Shown here in pieces: positions 7,468 to 15,001 of a stretch of 23,750 nt of DNA. The notes beneath the pieces are model-generated. The model had not been told where the DNA came from, did not search any database, and saw nothing but the letters and a program-made list of their open reading frames with translations. This DNA comes from Bacillota bacterium (lineage in GTDB: Bacteria > Bacillota > Bacilli > Tumebacillales > Effusibacillaceae). The position numbers and the translations under genes were made by a program. The stretch's first letter is position 1. Each line of letters starts with the position of its first letter. Location: positions 1 to 23,750 of the forward strand of contig JAGVBM010000291.1 of the NCBI GenBank assembly GCA_020059765.1, given 5' to 3'.

Positions 7468-7701
7468 ATGGAAGATCTGCGTCAACGAGTCCAAGACGCA
7501 CTCGATAAAATCCGCCCGGGGCTGATGGCTGATGGCGGCGATGCTGAACTTATCGATGTGGATGCAGAAAGCGGAGTCGCGACAATCCGCATGGTGGGAG
7601 CTTGCGGCGGATGTCCGATGTCTACGATGACTTTGAAAATGGGAATCGAGCGTACGATTCGCGCGCATGTTCCCGAAATCAAAGAGGTTGTAGCCGTTTA
7701 A
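7468..7701 (+). CDS. NifU C-terminal-domain Fe-S scaffold protein
   Basis: The ATG at 7468 has GGAGGGG 5-6 nt upstream, giving a 77-residue protein. It consists of a single NifU-C domain: RPGLMADGGDAELIDVD at 16-32 and GACGGCPMSTMTLK with the cluster-binding pair Cys46/Cys49. Family members assemble or carry a 4Fe-4S cluster and pass it to target enzymes. This fits a region whose formate dehydrogenase needs at least five Fe-S clusters, although the gene is probably housekeeping. Thioredoxin follows 31 bp downstream. Confidence 0.88.
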   Translation: MEDLRQRVQDALDKIRPGLMADGGDAELIDVDAESGVATIRMVGACGGCPMSTMTLKMGIERTIRAHVPEIKEVVAV

Positions 7702-7732
7702 TCAGTGACGAATTTAGGGAGGCTATTGTTTT

Positions 7733-8059
7733 ATGGCAGCGGAACTTATTGTCAAGTTGACAACTCAATCTTTCGATCAGGCGATTCAATCGGACAAACC
7801 GATTTTGGTGGACTTTTGGGCAGAATGGTGCGCACCGTGCCGCATGATTGCGCCGATTCTGGAAGATCTTTCGGTGGAGAAGCAGGACAAACTCGCAATC
7901 GGCAAACTGAATGTCGACGAACACCCGTCTGTAGCGCAGAAGCTCGGCATTATGTCGATTCCGACGCTGATGGTGTTCAAAAACGGCAAAGCGATCAAAA
8001 CCTTGGTCGGATATATGTCCAAACAGGATATGCTGAACAAGCTGGCAGACGTTCTGTAA
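7733..8059 (+). CDS. trxA: Thioredoxin
   Basis: A 108-residue protein of standard thioredoxin length. The redox motif is WCAPC (Cys33, Cys36) within VDFWAEWCAPCRM. The conserved cis-proline is in SIPTLMVF. It reduces disulfides in the cytoplasm. The alanine in WCAPC replaces the more common glycine, a variant seen in other genuine thioredoxins. GGGAGG lies about 10 nt before the ATG. It follows the NifU-domain gene and is closed by a hairpin terminator. Confidence 0.93.
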   Translation: MAAELIVKLTTQSFDQAIQSDKPILVDFWAEWCAPCRMIAPILEDLSVEKQDKLAIGKLNVDEHPSVAQKLGIMSIPTLMVFKNGKAIKTLVGYMSKQDMLNKLADVL

Positions 8060-8073
8060 GGCAGGGACAATCG

Positions 8074-8101
8074 GAGTCGTGCCTGACGCACGGCTCTTTT
8101 T
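8074..8101 (+). terminator. Rho-independent terminator after trxA
   Basis: GAGTCGTGC (8074-8082) pairs with GCACGGCTC (8088-8096), including one G-T pair. The loop is CTGAC, followed by five T (8097-8101). Confidence 0.8.
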
Positions 8102-8147
8102 GCGTTCTATGGTATGATAGATGGAGACTATGGTGGGAGGACAAGCT

Positions 8148-8990
8148 GTGAAAATAGGTGCCAACGTATCGATCGCAAAAACGGGACTGCTGGCCGCCGT
8201 CCAGGAATCGATTTCCTATGACGCAACCACGTACATGATTTATACCCGTTCCAACAGGGGCGGGAAAGCACGTCCGATCGAAGACTTCAACCGTGACGAA
8301 GCGATACAATTGATGAGCGAACACGCGATTTCAGATCCTGTGGTGCACGCGCCGTATTTGATCAATCTGGCATCGCCCGTGGAAGATACGTGGGGATACG
8401 GGGTGGAGCTGCTGCGGGAAGACATACGACGGACGTCCTATCTGGGAATCAAATATGTGGTGTTTCATCCGGGGGCTCATGTGGGACAAGGGGCGGAATA
8501 TGCCAAGAGACGGATTGCCGAAGGATTGAACGAAATTCTGACCGGTGGCGAAGACCTGTATGTCTGTTTGGAAACGATGGCCGGCGACGGCTCCAAAGTC
8601 GGAAATTCATTTGAAGAAATAGCGGAGATCATCTCGATGGTCAAGCACAACGACCGATTGGGTGTTTGCGCGGACACATGCCATTTGTATTCCTACGGGT
8701 ACGACATTGTCAACGACTTTGACGGGGTGATGCAGCAATTTGACGACATCATCGGCCTCGACCGTTTGAAAGTGTTTCACATCAACGATTCGAAAACGCC
8801 GTTTGCGTCCCGGAAAGACCGGCATGAAAACATCGGGTTGGGTTCGATTGGCGCGGAAGCGTTGATGCGCATTGTGCATCATCAGTTGGTAAAAGATATT
8901 CCGCTGATTTTGGAAACTCCGGAAGGCCGGTATAAAGAGGAAATCGCGTTTTTGCGCGGAGAAATCGAACAGCCCGGCTACCTGAAGTGA
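8148..8990 (+). CDS. nfo: Endonuclease IV (AP endonuclease, family 2)
   Basis: The GTG at 8148 follows GGGAGG by 7 nt and gives a 280-residue protein starting MKIGANVSIA. An upstream in-frame ATG at 8121 lacks a good site. All the zinc ligands of the family can be seen: His67 (VVHAPY), His107 (VFHPGAH), Glu142 (CLETMAG), Asp176 and His179 (CADTCHLY), His211 (FHINDSK), Asp224 and His226 (KDRHENIG), and Glu256 (LETPEG). The enzyme cuts DNA 5' to abasic sites in base excision repair. It stands between a terminator and the tatA promoter and so appears to be a single-gene unit. A TATGAT at 8113-8118 could be its -10 box, without a clear -35. Confidence 0.95.
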   Translation: MKIGANVSIAKTGLLAAVQESISYDATTYMIYTRSNRGGKARPIEDFNRDEAIQLMSEHAISDPVVHAPYLINLASPVEDTWGYGVELLREDIRRTSYLGIKYVVFHPGAHVGQGAEYAKRRIAEGLNEILTGGEDLYVCLETMAGDGSKVGNSFEEIAEIISMVKHNDRLGVCADTCHLYSYGYDIVNDFDGVMQQFDDIIGLDRLKVFHINDSKTPFASRKDRHENIGLGSIGAEALMRIVHHQLVKDIPLILETPEGRYKEEIAFLRGEIEQPGYLK

Positions 8991-9013
8991 GTTTGCACGA
9001 TCTGTCGGATAAC

Positions 9014-9043
9014 TTGTTCAATGATGTTGAAGTGGGGTATAAT
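9014..9043 (+). promoter_or_regulatory. Sigma-A-type promoter of tatA
   Basis: TTGTTC (9014-9019) and TATAAT (9038-9043) are 18 nt apart. The expected start near 9050 leaves a short leader that ends in the GGAGGA ribosome site at 9061. Confidence 0.65.
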
Positions 9044-9072
9044 AAAAACAATTCAGGAATGGAGGATACGAA

Positions 9073-9369
9073 ATGTTCCAACAAATTGGCATTCCAGGCC
9101 TTATCTTGATTCTGATCATTGCGCTGATCGTGTTTGGACCAAGTAAGCTTCCGGAACTGGGTCGTGCGTTTGGCCGGACATTGCGGGAATTCAAGGATGC
9201 TACGAAAGGTCTTGTAGATATGGACGCTTCCTCGACCGCAGCGGAGAAGAACGAAACGAAACCGGGTGAAACTGTCGTCAAGTCGGAAGCAGATGTCAAG
9301 TCGGAACCGACAGTCAATTCGGAACCGGCCGATTCGGCAAAAATGAAAGAAGAGATGAAAAACGCCTGA
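9073..9369 (+). CDS. tatA: Sec-independent protein translocase subunit TatA
   Basis: A 98-residue protein with the TatA/E layout: a short N-terminal stretch, one membrane helix (about 6-21), the hinge FGPSKLPELGRAFGRTLREF, an amphipathic helix, and a charged Glu/Lys-rich tail. TatA oligomers form the passage for folded proteins with twin-arginine signals. The formate dehydrogenase catalytic subunit encoded 1.7 kb downstream has such a signal, which suggests that this copy serves it. No tatC is present in the window. The ATG follows GGAGGA by 6 nt. The stop codon lies inside the 5' arm of the terminator. Confidence 0.92.
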   Translation: MFQQIGIPGLILILIIALIVFGPSKLPELGRAFGRTLREFKDATKGLVDMDASSTAAEKNETKPGETVVKSEADVKSEPTVNSEPADSAKMKEEMKNA

Positions 9370-9396
9370 GATTATCTCAGGCGTTTCGATTTTTTT
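9361..9396. terminator. Bidirectional terminator between tatA and the convergent cytochrome-like gene
   Basis: AACGCCTGAGA (9361-9371) and TCTCAGGCGTT (9375-9385) form a perfect 11-bp stem with loop TTA. On the plus strand it is followed by TTTCGATTTTTTT. On the minus strand the stem is followed by TTTCATC, extending the arm's TT to a run of five T. The 5' arm includes the last codons and stop of tatA. Confidence 0.9.
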
Positions 9397-9407
9397 AAGC
9401 GCAGCAT

Positions 9408-9941
9408 TTACCAAACAAGCCACAGATGAACGGTCAACGCCGCCACAAACAGGACGGCTACCCAACGGTGAACGAGGCGGCTCAACAGCGGATTTGCCAT
9501 CAGGCCGATTCCGTCCAGAGCAAGAATTCCCAGGACGATCAGTGCCAGCAGTCCGGTGACGGAATCTGACTCCCAGCCAAGTCCCCTTTTCAAATAGGCA
9601 TACGCGTGAATCAGGACAATTCCCAACGCCAACATTCCGGTCATCATGTGCAGCGGCCGGATAAAACGAATGGCGGTTGCAGTGGAAGCGCGCACTTTTT
9701 TGGGCAGTTTCAAGGATTCGCGGGTAATCAGCAGCCATAACAATCCGTGCAGCACGGTCAATCCGGCAAAGATGATCGCAATAAGTCCGAAAGTACTTCC
9801 GTTGGGCCGCCAATCGGGGGCAAACGGCGTCAAGATCCAAATGCCAAAGCCGATCACCAGCAACAGCAAATAAAACGAAACGCTGTTTCCTATATTTTCA
9901 AACTTCTCGATCATTCGATCGTACGGACGCTGTTGTATCAT
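9408..9941 (-). CDS. Small membrane protein, predicted di-heme b-type cytochrome
   Basis: The ATG at 9941 follows AAGGAGGG by 5 nt and gives 177 residues; an upstream in-frame start at 10037 lacks such support. Five hydrophobic segments lie at about 22-40, 51-72, 97-117, 127-148 and 157-176. Segments 3 and 5 each carry two histidines with the same spacing: His98/His112 and His158/His172 (H-x13-H). That pattern, in two parallel helices separated by one helix, is how cytochrome b and b6 bind two hemes. I therefore infer a di-heme cytochrome of the b/b561/DUF4405 type, but I cannot name the family with certainty. It has its own promoter and lies opposite the formate dehydrogenase genes, so a role in electron transfer to quinone is possible but unproven. 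Confidence 0.7.
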   Translation of the reverse strand: MIQQRPYDRMIEKFENIGNSVSFYLLLLVIGFGIWILTPFAPDWRPNGSTFGLIAIIFAGLTVLHGLLWLLITRESLKLPKKVRASTATAIRFIRPLHMMTGMLALGIVLIHAYAYLKRGLGWESDSVTGLLALIVLGILALDGIGLMANPLLSRLVHRWVAVLFVAALTVHLWLVW

Positions 9942-9963
9942 TTCATCCCTCCTTACCAGGTCT

Positions 9964-9993
9964 ATTATAGAGGACTTCGCAGCCAAAAACCAA
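9964..9993 (-). promoter_or_regulatory. Sigma-A-type promoter of the cytochrome-like gene
   Basis: On the minus strand TTGGTT (9993-9988) and TATAAT (9969-9964) are 18 nt apart. The start would be near 9957, next to the AAGGAGGG site at 9954-9947, so the leader is very short. Confidence 0.6.
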
Positions 9994-10019
9994 GCAAATT
10001 CCGAGGCATAAAAAAAAGA

Positions 10020-10050
10020 ATGACACAAAAGTTTCATAAAGTAGTATACT
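10020..10050 (+). promoter_or_regulatory. Candidate promoter upstream of fdhD
   Basis: ATGACA (10020-10025) and TATACT (10045-10050) resemble -35 and -10 boxes, but the 19-nt spacing is long. It would give a leader of about 108 nt before fdhD. The call is weak. Confidence 0.35.
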
Positions 10051-10091
10051 TGTGTTAAAGTTTTTCAAAGAAACTGTGAATCTGGATTCGA

Positions 10092-10117
10092 AACAGTTCT
10101 GAGCAAGACCAACTGTT
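10092..10117 (+). other. Inverted repeat in the fdhD leader
   Basis: AACAGTT (10092-10098) and AACTGTT (10111-10117) can pair around a 12-nt loop. This is 48 nt before the fdhD start. It could be an operator or an RNA hairpin. No match to a known molybdenum-cofactor riboswitch was recognised. Confidence 0.35.
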
Positions 10118-10165
10118 CAGGAGGATTGACGGTTTTTTACATTTTTGTTGCAAGGAGATGAAGGG

Positions 10166-10927
10166 ATGGCGCAAGGAAAAAAAGGATCGCCTGTCGAATA
10201 CCCCGTCACCTTGTATGTGAACGATGAAGAACTTTTTACCATTCAATTGACCCCTGTTGATTTGGAAGACTGGACTGTCGGTTTTTTGTTTGGTGAAGGT
10301 ATGATCACCCGACCAGATGAAGTGGGACGAATTGTGATCGATGAAGATCACGGGATGATTTGGGCGGACATTCGCAGCGCTGTCCAACCAAAGTCTGCCG
10401 GCGAGCGAAAGCGCTATCTTACTTCCGGTTGCGGCAAAGGCGTCACGTTTTCGTCCGTTCATGACGCGCTTTCACTGCGTCCCGTCGATCCGGGCTTGCA
10501 AGTGACGCAGGAGTTTCTCGTTCAATGCATGCGTTCCATGTACAAAGGTGCGGTGTTGTACCAGGAAACAGGCGGCATGCATGCAGCTTTGATCGCCGCA
10601 TCTGACGGACCGCTGCTCGTCCGGGAAGATATCGGACGCCATAACGCGGTTGACAAAGCGCTCGGGGCTTCCCTGAAAATGGGACTGAACCCGACCGACG
10701 TTCTGGTGATGACAACCGGCCGCATTTCCTATGAAATGGTCTCGAAAGTTGCCCGCTTCGGCGGCAGCATGGTTGCATCGCGCACGGCTGCCACTGATCA
10801 GGCGGTACGCTTGGCGAACAGGTTGGGTGTCGAGGTAATCGGTTACATCCGCGGTCAAATGATGCAGATTTACACGGAAGGCAATCGGGTAGCTGCGAGC
10901 CTTCCCGAATTGGAACTGCAAATTTAG
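10166..10927 (+). CDS. fdhD: Formate dehydrogenase accessory sulfurtransferase FdhD
   Basis: The ATG at 10166 follows AAGGAG by 8 nt; an in-frame TTG at 10145 precedes that site and is unlikely. The 253-residue protein has the FdhD signatures VDLEDWTVGFLFGEGMI, LTSGCGKGVTFSS (Cys89), and EDIGRHNAVDKALG in the C-terminal half. FdhD moves sulfur from a cysteine desulfurase to the molybdenum centre of formate dehydrogenase, which is required for activity. In the E. coli protein the active loop has two cysteines (CxxC); here only one is visible, followed by KG. It is the first gene of the formate dehydrogenase cluster, 103 bp before the catalytic subunit gene. Confidence 0.93.
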   Translation: MAQGKKGSPVEYPVTLYVNDEELFTIQLTPVDLEDWTVGFLFGEGMITRPDEVGRIVIDEDHGMIWADIRSAVQPKSAGERKRYLTSGCGKGVTFSSVHDALSLRPVDPGLQVTQEFLVQCMRSMYKGAVLYQETGGMHAALIAASDGPLLVREDIGRHNAVDKALGASLKMGLNPTDVLVMTTGRISYEMVSKVARFGGSMVASRTAATDQAVRLANRLGVEVIGYIRGQMMQIYTEGNRVAASLPELELQI

Positions 10928-10950
10928 TGCAGCAATCTCCCGTATCGTTT

Positions 10951-10969
10951 TCCGGGTTATGTCCGGGTT
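10951..10969 (+). repeat. Two direct repeats one helical turn apart upstream of fdnG
   Basis: TCCGGGTT occurs at 10951-10958 and 10962-10969, an 11-bp period, just before the palindrome at 10971. Spacing of one helical turn suits binding of two protein units on the same DNA face. No regulator is recognised. Confidence 0.4.
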
Positions 10970-10970
10970 C

Positions 10971-10996
10971 AAAAGTATTTTTCCAAAAATACTTTT
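10971..10996. promoter_or_regulatory. 26-bp AT-rich palindrome upstream of fdnG
   Basis: AAAAGTATTTTT (10971-10982) and AAAAATACTTTT (10985-10996) are perfect inverted repeats separated by CC. There is only one G-C pair per arm, so it is a poor intrinsic terminator. A dimeric repressor or activator site, or an mRNA-stabilising hairpin in a fdhD-fdnG transcript, fits better. Confidence 0.55.
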
Positions 10997-11030
10997 CCAT
11001 ACAACATCATGAGGGAGGAGAATGTCGATT

Positions 11031-14000
11031 ATGGCGATTTCCCGCCGAGAGTTTCTGAAACGCACCGGTGTGGCTGCTGCCGGACTTACGGTGGCATCGA
11101 TCGGTGGACTTGACGTAAAACCGGTTCAGGCGCGGGTAAACAGCATCAAACTAAACGCCAAAAAAGGGAAACAATACCCGAGCGTTTGCCCGTACTGCGC
11201 CATCGGTTGCGGCATGATTATCACTTCCGACGAACAAACCGGGAAAGTCATCAACATTGAAGGAAACCCGGACAGTCCCGTCAACTTGGGATCTCTATGT
11301 CCAAAAGGTGCCGCTGCATTCCAGCTGGTGGAGAATCCGCACCGGCAGACGAAAGTCATGTATCGTGCACCCGGTGCCAAGGAATGGCAAGCAAAACCGC
11401 TTGATTGGGCCATGGAACAAGTGGCCAAGCGCGTGAAAGAAACGCGCGACAAATATTTCGTTGAGACGTATGAAGGCAAAAAGGTCAACATGAACCCGGC
11501 GATCGCTTCGCTTGGCGGTGCCACGATGGAAAACGAGTGGAACTATATTTGGTTGAAGCTGATGCGCAACCTTGGCGTCGTCAACCTGGAAAATCAGGCC
11601 CGTATTTGACACAGCTCGACAGTGCCCGGTCTGGGCACCAGCTTTGGTCGTGGCGGTGCCACGCAAACGCCAAGAGACATGGCGGAAAGTGACTGTATCG
11701 TAATTATGGGTTCCAATTTTGCGGAAAACCATCCGGTCGGATTCCGGTGGGTATTGCGCGCCCGCGACAAAGGGGCTCGCGTGATTCACATCGATCCGCG
11801 ATTTACCCGGACATCCGCTATGGCTACAGACTATGTTCCGATGCGTTCCGGAACAGACATCGTATTTCTTGGCGCACTGATTCATTACGTTCTTACCAAT
11901 GAGAAATATTTCAAGGAATATGTGGTCAATTATACGAACGCTCCTTTCATCGTGAAGGATACATTTAAGGATACGGAAGATCTGGAAGGTTTGTTCTCCG
12001 GTTTTGACGCGAACAAGAAATCCTACGATCAGAGTCTGTGGGACTTTGAACGGGAGGAAGTGAAGCTTCCGGATGCAGAACCGAAAACCTTGTCGGATAA
12101 AATCGCCTACGCGACGAAAAAGGGCCGTCCGAAAACGGACCCGACCCTGCAGCATCCGCGCAGCGTGTTCCAGATTCTGAAACGCCATTTCTCCCGCTAC
12201 ACGCCGGAAATGGTGGAAGAAGTCTGCGGTACGCCTAAGGACAAATTCCTGATGGTGGCCGATGCTCTCGCTAAAAACTCCGGACGTGAACGCACCAGCT
12301 CTTTTGCTTACGCGATGGGTTGGACGCAGCATACGGTAGGCGTTCAGATGATCCGGACAGCGGGGATCCTGCAATCCTTGCTGGGGAACATGGGCCGTCC
12401 CGGCGGCGGTATCATGGCATTGCGCGGACACGCCAACGTTCAGGGCGCAACCGACTTGCCGACACTCTGGGATACATTGCCCGGTTACCTGCAAATGCCG
12501 ATCATCTTGCGGAAACACGATACATTGACGGATTATCTGAAAACCGAATCGAAGCCGACAGGCTGGTGGGTCAATACCCCGAAATACATGATCAGCTTGT
12601 TGAAAGCATGGTATGGCGACGCAGCAACCGACAAGAATGATTTTGGCTATGATTATCTGCCGAAGCGAATCAAAAACCATTCCCATTACAACATGTTCAA
12701 GGACATGTATGAAGGAAAGGTGAAGGGGTTCTTCTGCATGGGACAAAACCCGGCGGCCGGCGGTCAGAACGCCACCTTCCACCGGAAAGCGATGGCCAAA
12801 CTCGATTGGATGGTCGTCCGCGATCCGTTCCAGACGGAAACGGCTACCTTCTGGAAAGAAGCGCCGGAAGTGGTCAGCGGTGAAGTGAAGCCGGAAGACA
12901 TCAAAACGGAGATCTTCTTCTTCCCGTCTGCCGTATTTGCGGAAACGGACGGAAGCTTCACCAACACCAACCGGATGCTGCAGTGGAAAGAAAAAGCGGC
13001 CGATCCGCCCGGAGAATGTCGTTCCGATACGCACTTCACCTACGAGCTCGGCGTCTTGCTGAAAAAGCTGTATAAAGACAGCACCCTGGATCGTGACTGG
13101 CCGATCAAGAATCTGACTTGGGAGCATTACGCGCCCAATCCGAACGACGGCTGGAAAGTGCATGAGCCGAACAGTCACGCGATCTTGAAAGAGATCAACG
13201 GCTATACGGTCAAGGACAAAAAGAACCTGGCCTCCTTCCTTGAGCTCAAAGATGACGGATCGACGGCTGCGGGTGCTTGGATCTATACGGGCGTCATGCC
13301 GGATGAGCATACGAATAAAGCGGCAGCCCGCAAAGGGGATGACTATCTGTCCCTCGGCTGGGGCTTCTGCTGGCCGGCGAACCGCCACATCATGTACAAC
13401 CGGGCTTCTGCCGATCTGCAAGGCCGTCCTTGGTCGGAACGGAAAAAACTCGTATGGTGGGATGAAACGCAGAAGAAATGGGTAGGCAAAGACGTACCCG
13501 ACTTCGCAGCCGCCAAAGCGCCGACAGCGAAAGCAAAAGATGAAGGCATCGGACTGGATTTCCATTCCGGAAGCGATCCCTTTATCATGCATCCGGACGG
13601 ACGCGTGCAAATCTTCGGCGCATTGGCGGACGGTCCGCTGCCGACTCACTATGAGCCTGTCGATACGCCGATCAAGAACATGCTGTACAAGCAGCAGCAT
13701 AACCCGGCTGCCATCTACTTCAACATTGACAAGAACAAGATTCATGGAATCGGAAACGACAAATATCCGTATGTGATGACCACGTACCGTCTGACGGAGC
13801 ACCATTTGAGCGGACCGATGACCCGTTGGCTGCCGTGGCTGGCCGAATTGCAGCCGGAACTGTTCCTGGAGATCAGTCCCGAACTGGCAGGCGAACTGAA
13901 GATCAAGACCGGTGACTGGGTAACGGTTGAGACGGAACGCGGCAAAGCGGAAGCCCGCGCGCTCGTTACCAGACGCTTGCAGCCGCTCAAACACGGCGGC

Positions 14001-14171
14001 AAGATCATCCATGAAGTCGGCATGCCGATTCACTGGGGATATGCGGGTATTGCAAAAGGAAGTTCTATCAACGAACTTACACTGATGGTCGGTGACCCGA
14101 ACGTAACGATTCACGAATCGAAGGCCTTTACCGTGAACGTACGCAAAGGCCGTATCAGACAGGAGGTGTAA
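11031..14171 (+). CDS. fdnG: Selenocysteine-containing formate dehydrogenase catalytic subunit (FdnG-like)
   Basis: The gene is read through an in-frame UGA at 11607-11609, giving 1046 residues with selenocysteine at 193. ATG 11031 was chosen because MAISRREFLK aligns with the start of E. coli FdnG (MDVSRRQFFK); ATG 11022 is only 2-3 nt from the GGAGGAG site, but if used the Sec is residue 196. The order is: Tat signal (SRREFLK, then an Ala-rich helix and a likely cut after VQA); a 4Fe-4S motif with Cys53, Cys56, Cys60 and Cys90; NQARI-Sec-H; molybdopterin-binding domains (GSNFAENHPVGFRW, GQNPAAGGQNATF); and a C-terminal MGD-binding domain (MPIHWGYAG). It oxidises formate to CO2 at a Mo/W bis-MGD site, probably outside the membrane. 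The next subunit starts 3 nt after its stop. Confidence 0.95.
11607..11643 (+). promoter_or_regulatory. UGA selenocysteine codon with bacterial SECIS-like hairpin
   Basis: TGA at 11607-11609 is followed by CAC (His) and then by a perfect 6-bp hairpin GTGCCC-GGTCT-GGGCAC (11622-11638). AGCT at 11613-11616 and 11640-11643 can add a lower stem. The GGTC loop begins 19 nt after the UGA. As I recall the E. coli fdhF SECIS, it has the same GGUC loop at the same distance. Such hairpins bind SelB to direct selenocysteine insertion. Confidence 0.9.
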
Positions 14172-14174
14172 CAG

Positions 14175-14987
14175 TTGGCGGAACGTGTGGGAATGTTAAT
14201 TGACACATCCACCTGTATCGGGTGCAAAGCTTGCGGCGTTGCCTGCAAAGAGTGGAACGAACTGCCGATGGCACCGGAAGACAAAGTGGAATTCAAGGGA
14301 CTCAGCTATGACAACCAAGGGCATCTGTCAGATACAAACTGGCGGCATGTGAAGTTTATCGAACAATTCAACGAGGATCGAAGCGATTCCCGCTGGCTGT
14401 TCCTCAGTGACTCCTGCAAACACTGCCAACAGGCGGGATGCATGGAAGTCTGTCCGACAAACGCGATTATCCGGACCGAATTCGATACGGTCTTTATTGA
14501 CCACGACACTTGTATCGGCTGCCGATATTGCGTAACCGGTTGTCCGTTCGGTGTCATTCAGGTCAGCGACATCAAGGGCACCGCGCAAAAATGCACGCTG
14601 TGCTACGACCGGCTGCAAGTCGGCGAACAACCGGCCTGTGCGCAGGCATGTCCGACCGATTGCATCGAGTTCGGCGAAGTGGATTCGTTGATGAAATTGG
14701 CGGAAGGCCGTGAAAAGCTTCTGAAGAGCCAGGGTTACGACAATGTTCGGATCTACGGGAAATCGGACATTCTCGGCGGATTGAACGTATTCTACCTGTT
14801 GCTTGACAAACCGGACGTTTACGGATTGCCTGAGAATCCGCAACTGCCGCAGAAAAACATGATGAAGAGCTACACGTTCTCCATCGCGGGCATGGTGGCA
14901 ACCGGCGTTCTCGCCTTGCTGGCATTCCGCAGCCGTCGGATGTCGCACAAAGCCGATGCCGATCAAGATCAAGACAAGGCCGTATAA
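14175..14987 (+). CDS. fdnH: Formate dehydrogenase iron-sulfur subunit (FdnH-like)
   Basis: A TTG start at 14175 follows AGGAGGT by 7 nt and gives 270 residues. Four 4Fe-4S motifs are complete: Cys14/17/20/24 (CIGCKACGVACKEW), Cys81/84/89/93, Cys113/116/119/123 (CIGCRYCVTGCPFG) and Cys140/143/155/159, with an extra Cys163. A single C-terminal membrane helix (about 232-250) would anchor it, as in E. coli FdnH. It passes electrons from the catalytic subunit to the membrane subunit. There is no signal peptide, so it should ride with the Tat-exported catalytic subunit. It lies 3 nt after fdnG and 14 nt before the NrfD-type gene. Confidence 0.95.
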   Translation: MAERVGMLIDTSTCIGCKACGVACKEWNELPMAPEDKVEFKGLSYDNQGHLSDTNWRHVKFIEQFNEDRSDSRWLFLSDSCKHCQQAGCMEVCPTNAIIRTEFDTVFIDHDTCIGCRYCVTGCPFGVIQVSDIKGTAQKCTLCYDRLQVGEQPACAQACPTDCIEFGEVDSLMKLAEGREKLLKSQGYDNVRIYGKSDILGGLNVFYLLLDKPDVYGLPENPQLPQKNMMKSYTFSIAGMVATGVLALLAFRSRRMSHKADADQDQDKAV

Positions 14988-15001
14988 GGAGGGGATCCAG
15001 A

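Noticed and set aside
10075..10093. A Rex or FNR/CRP-like site (TGTGAA-N6-TTC) upstream of fdhD
   Set aside because: Only one half-site is good; the other half departs from both consensus forms.
10971..10996. Intrinsic terminator of fdhD
   Set aside because: The stem has only one G-C pair per arm and a 2-nt centre, unlike the GC-rich terminators elsewhere in the window.
11022..11609. A short formate dehydrogenase fragment ending at a stop, as if a truncated gene or pseudogene
   Set aside because: The stop is UGA at the Sec position, the frame continues without shift for another 854 codons, and a SECIS-like hairpin follows.
11295..14114. A 939-codon open frame on the minus strand
   Set aside because: It lies wholly antisense to fdnG, shows no recognisable domain, and is rich in Arg/His/Phe as expected of a codon-bias shadow.
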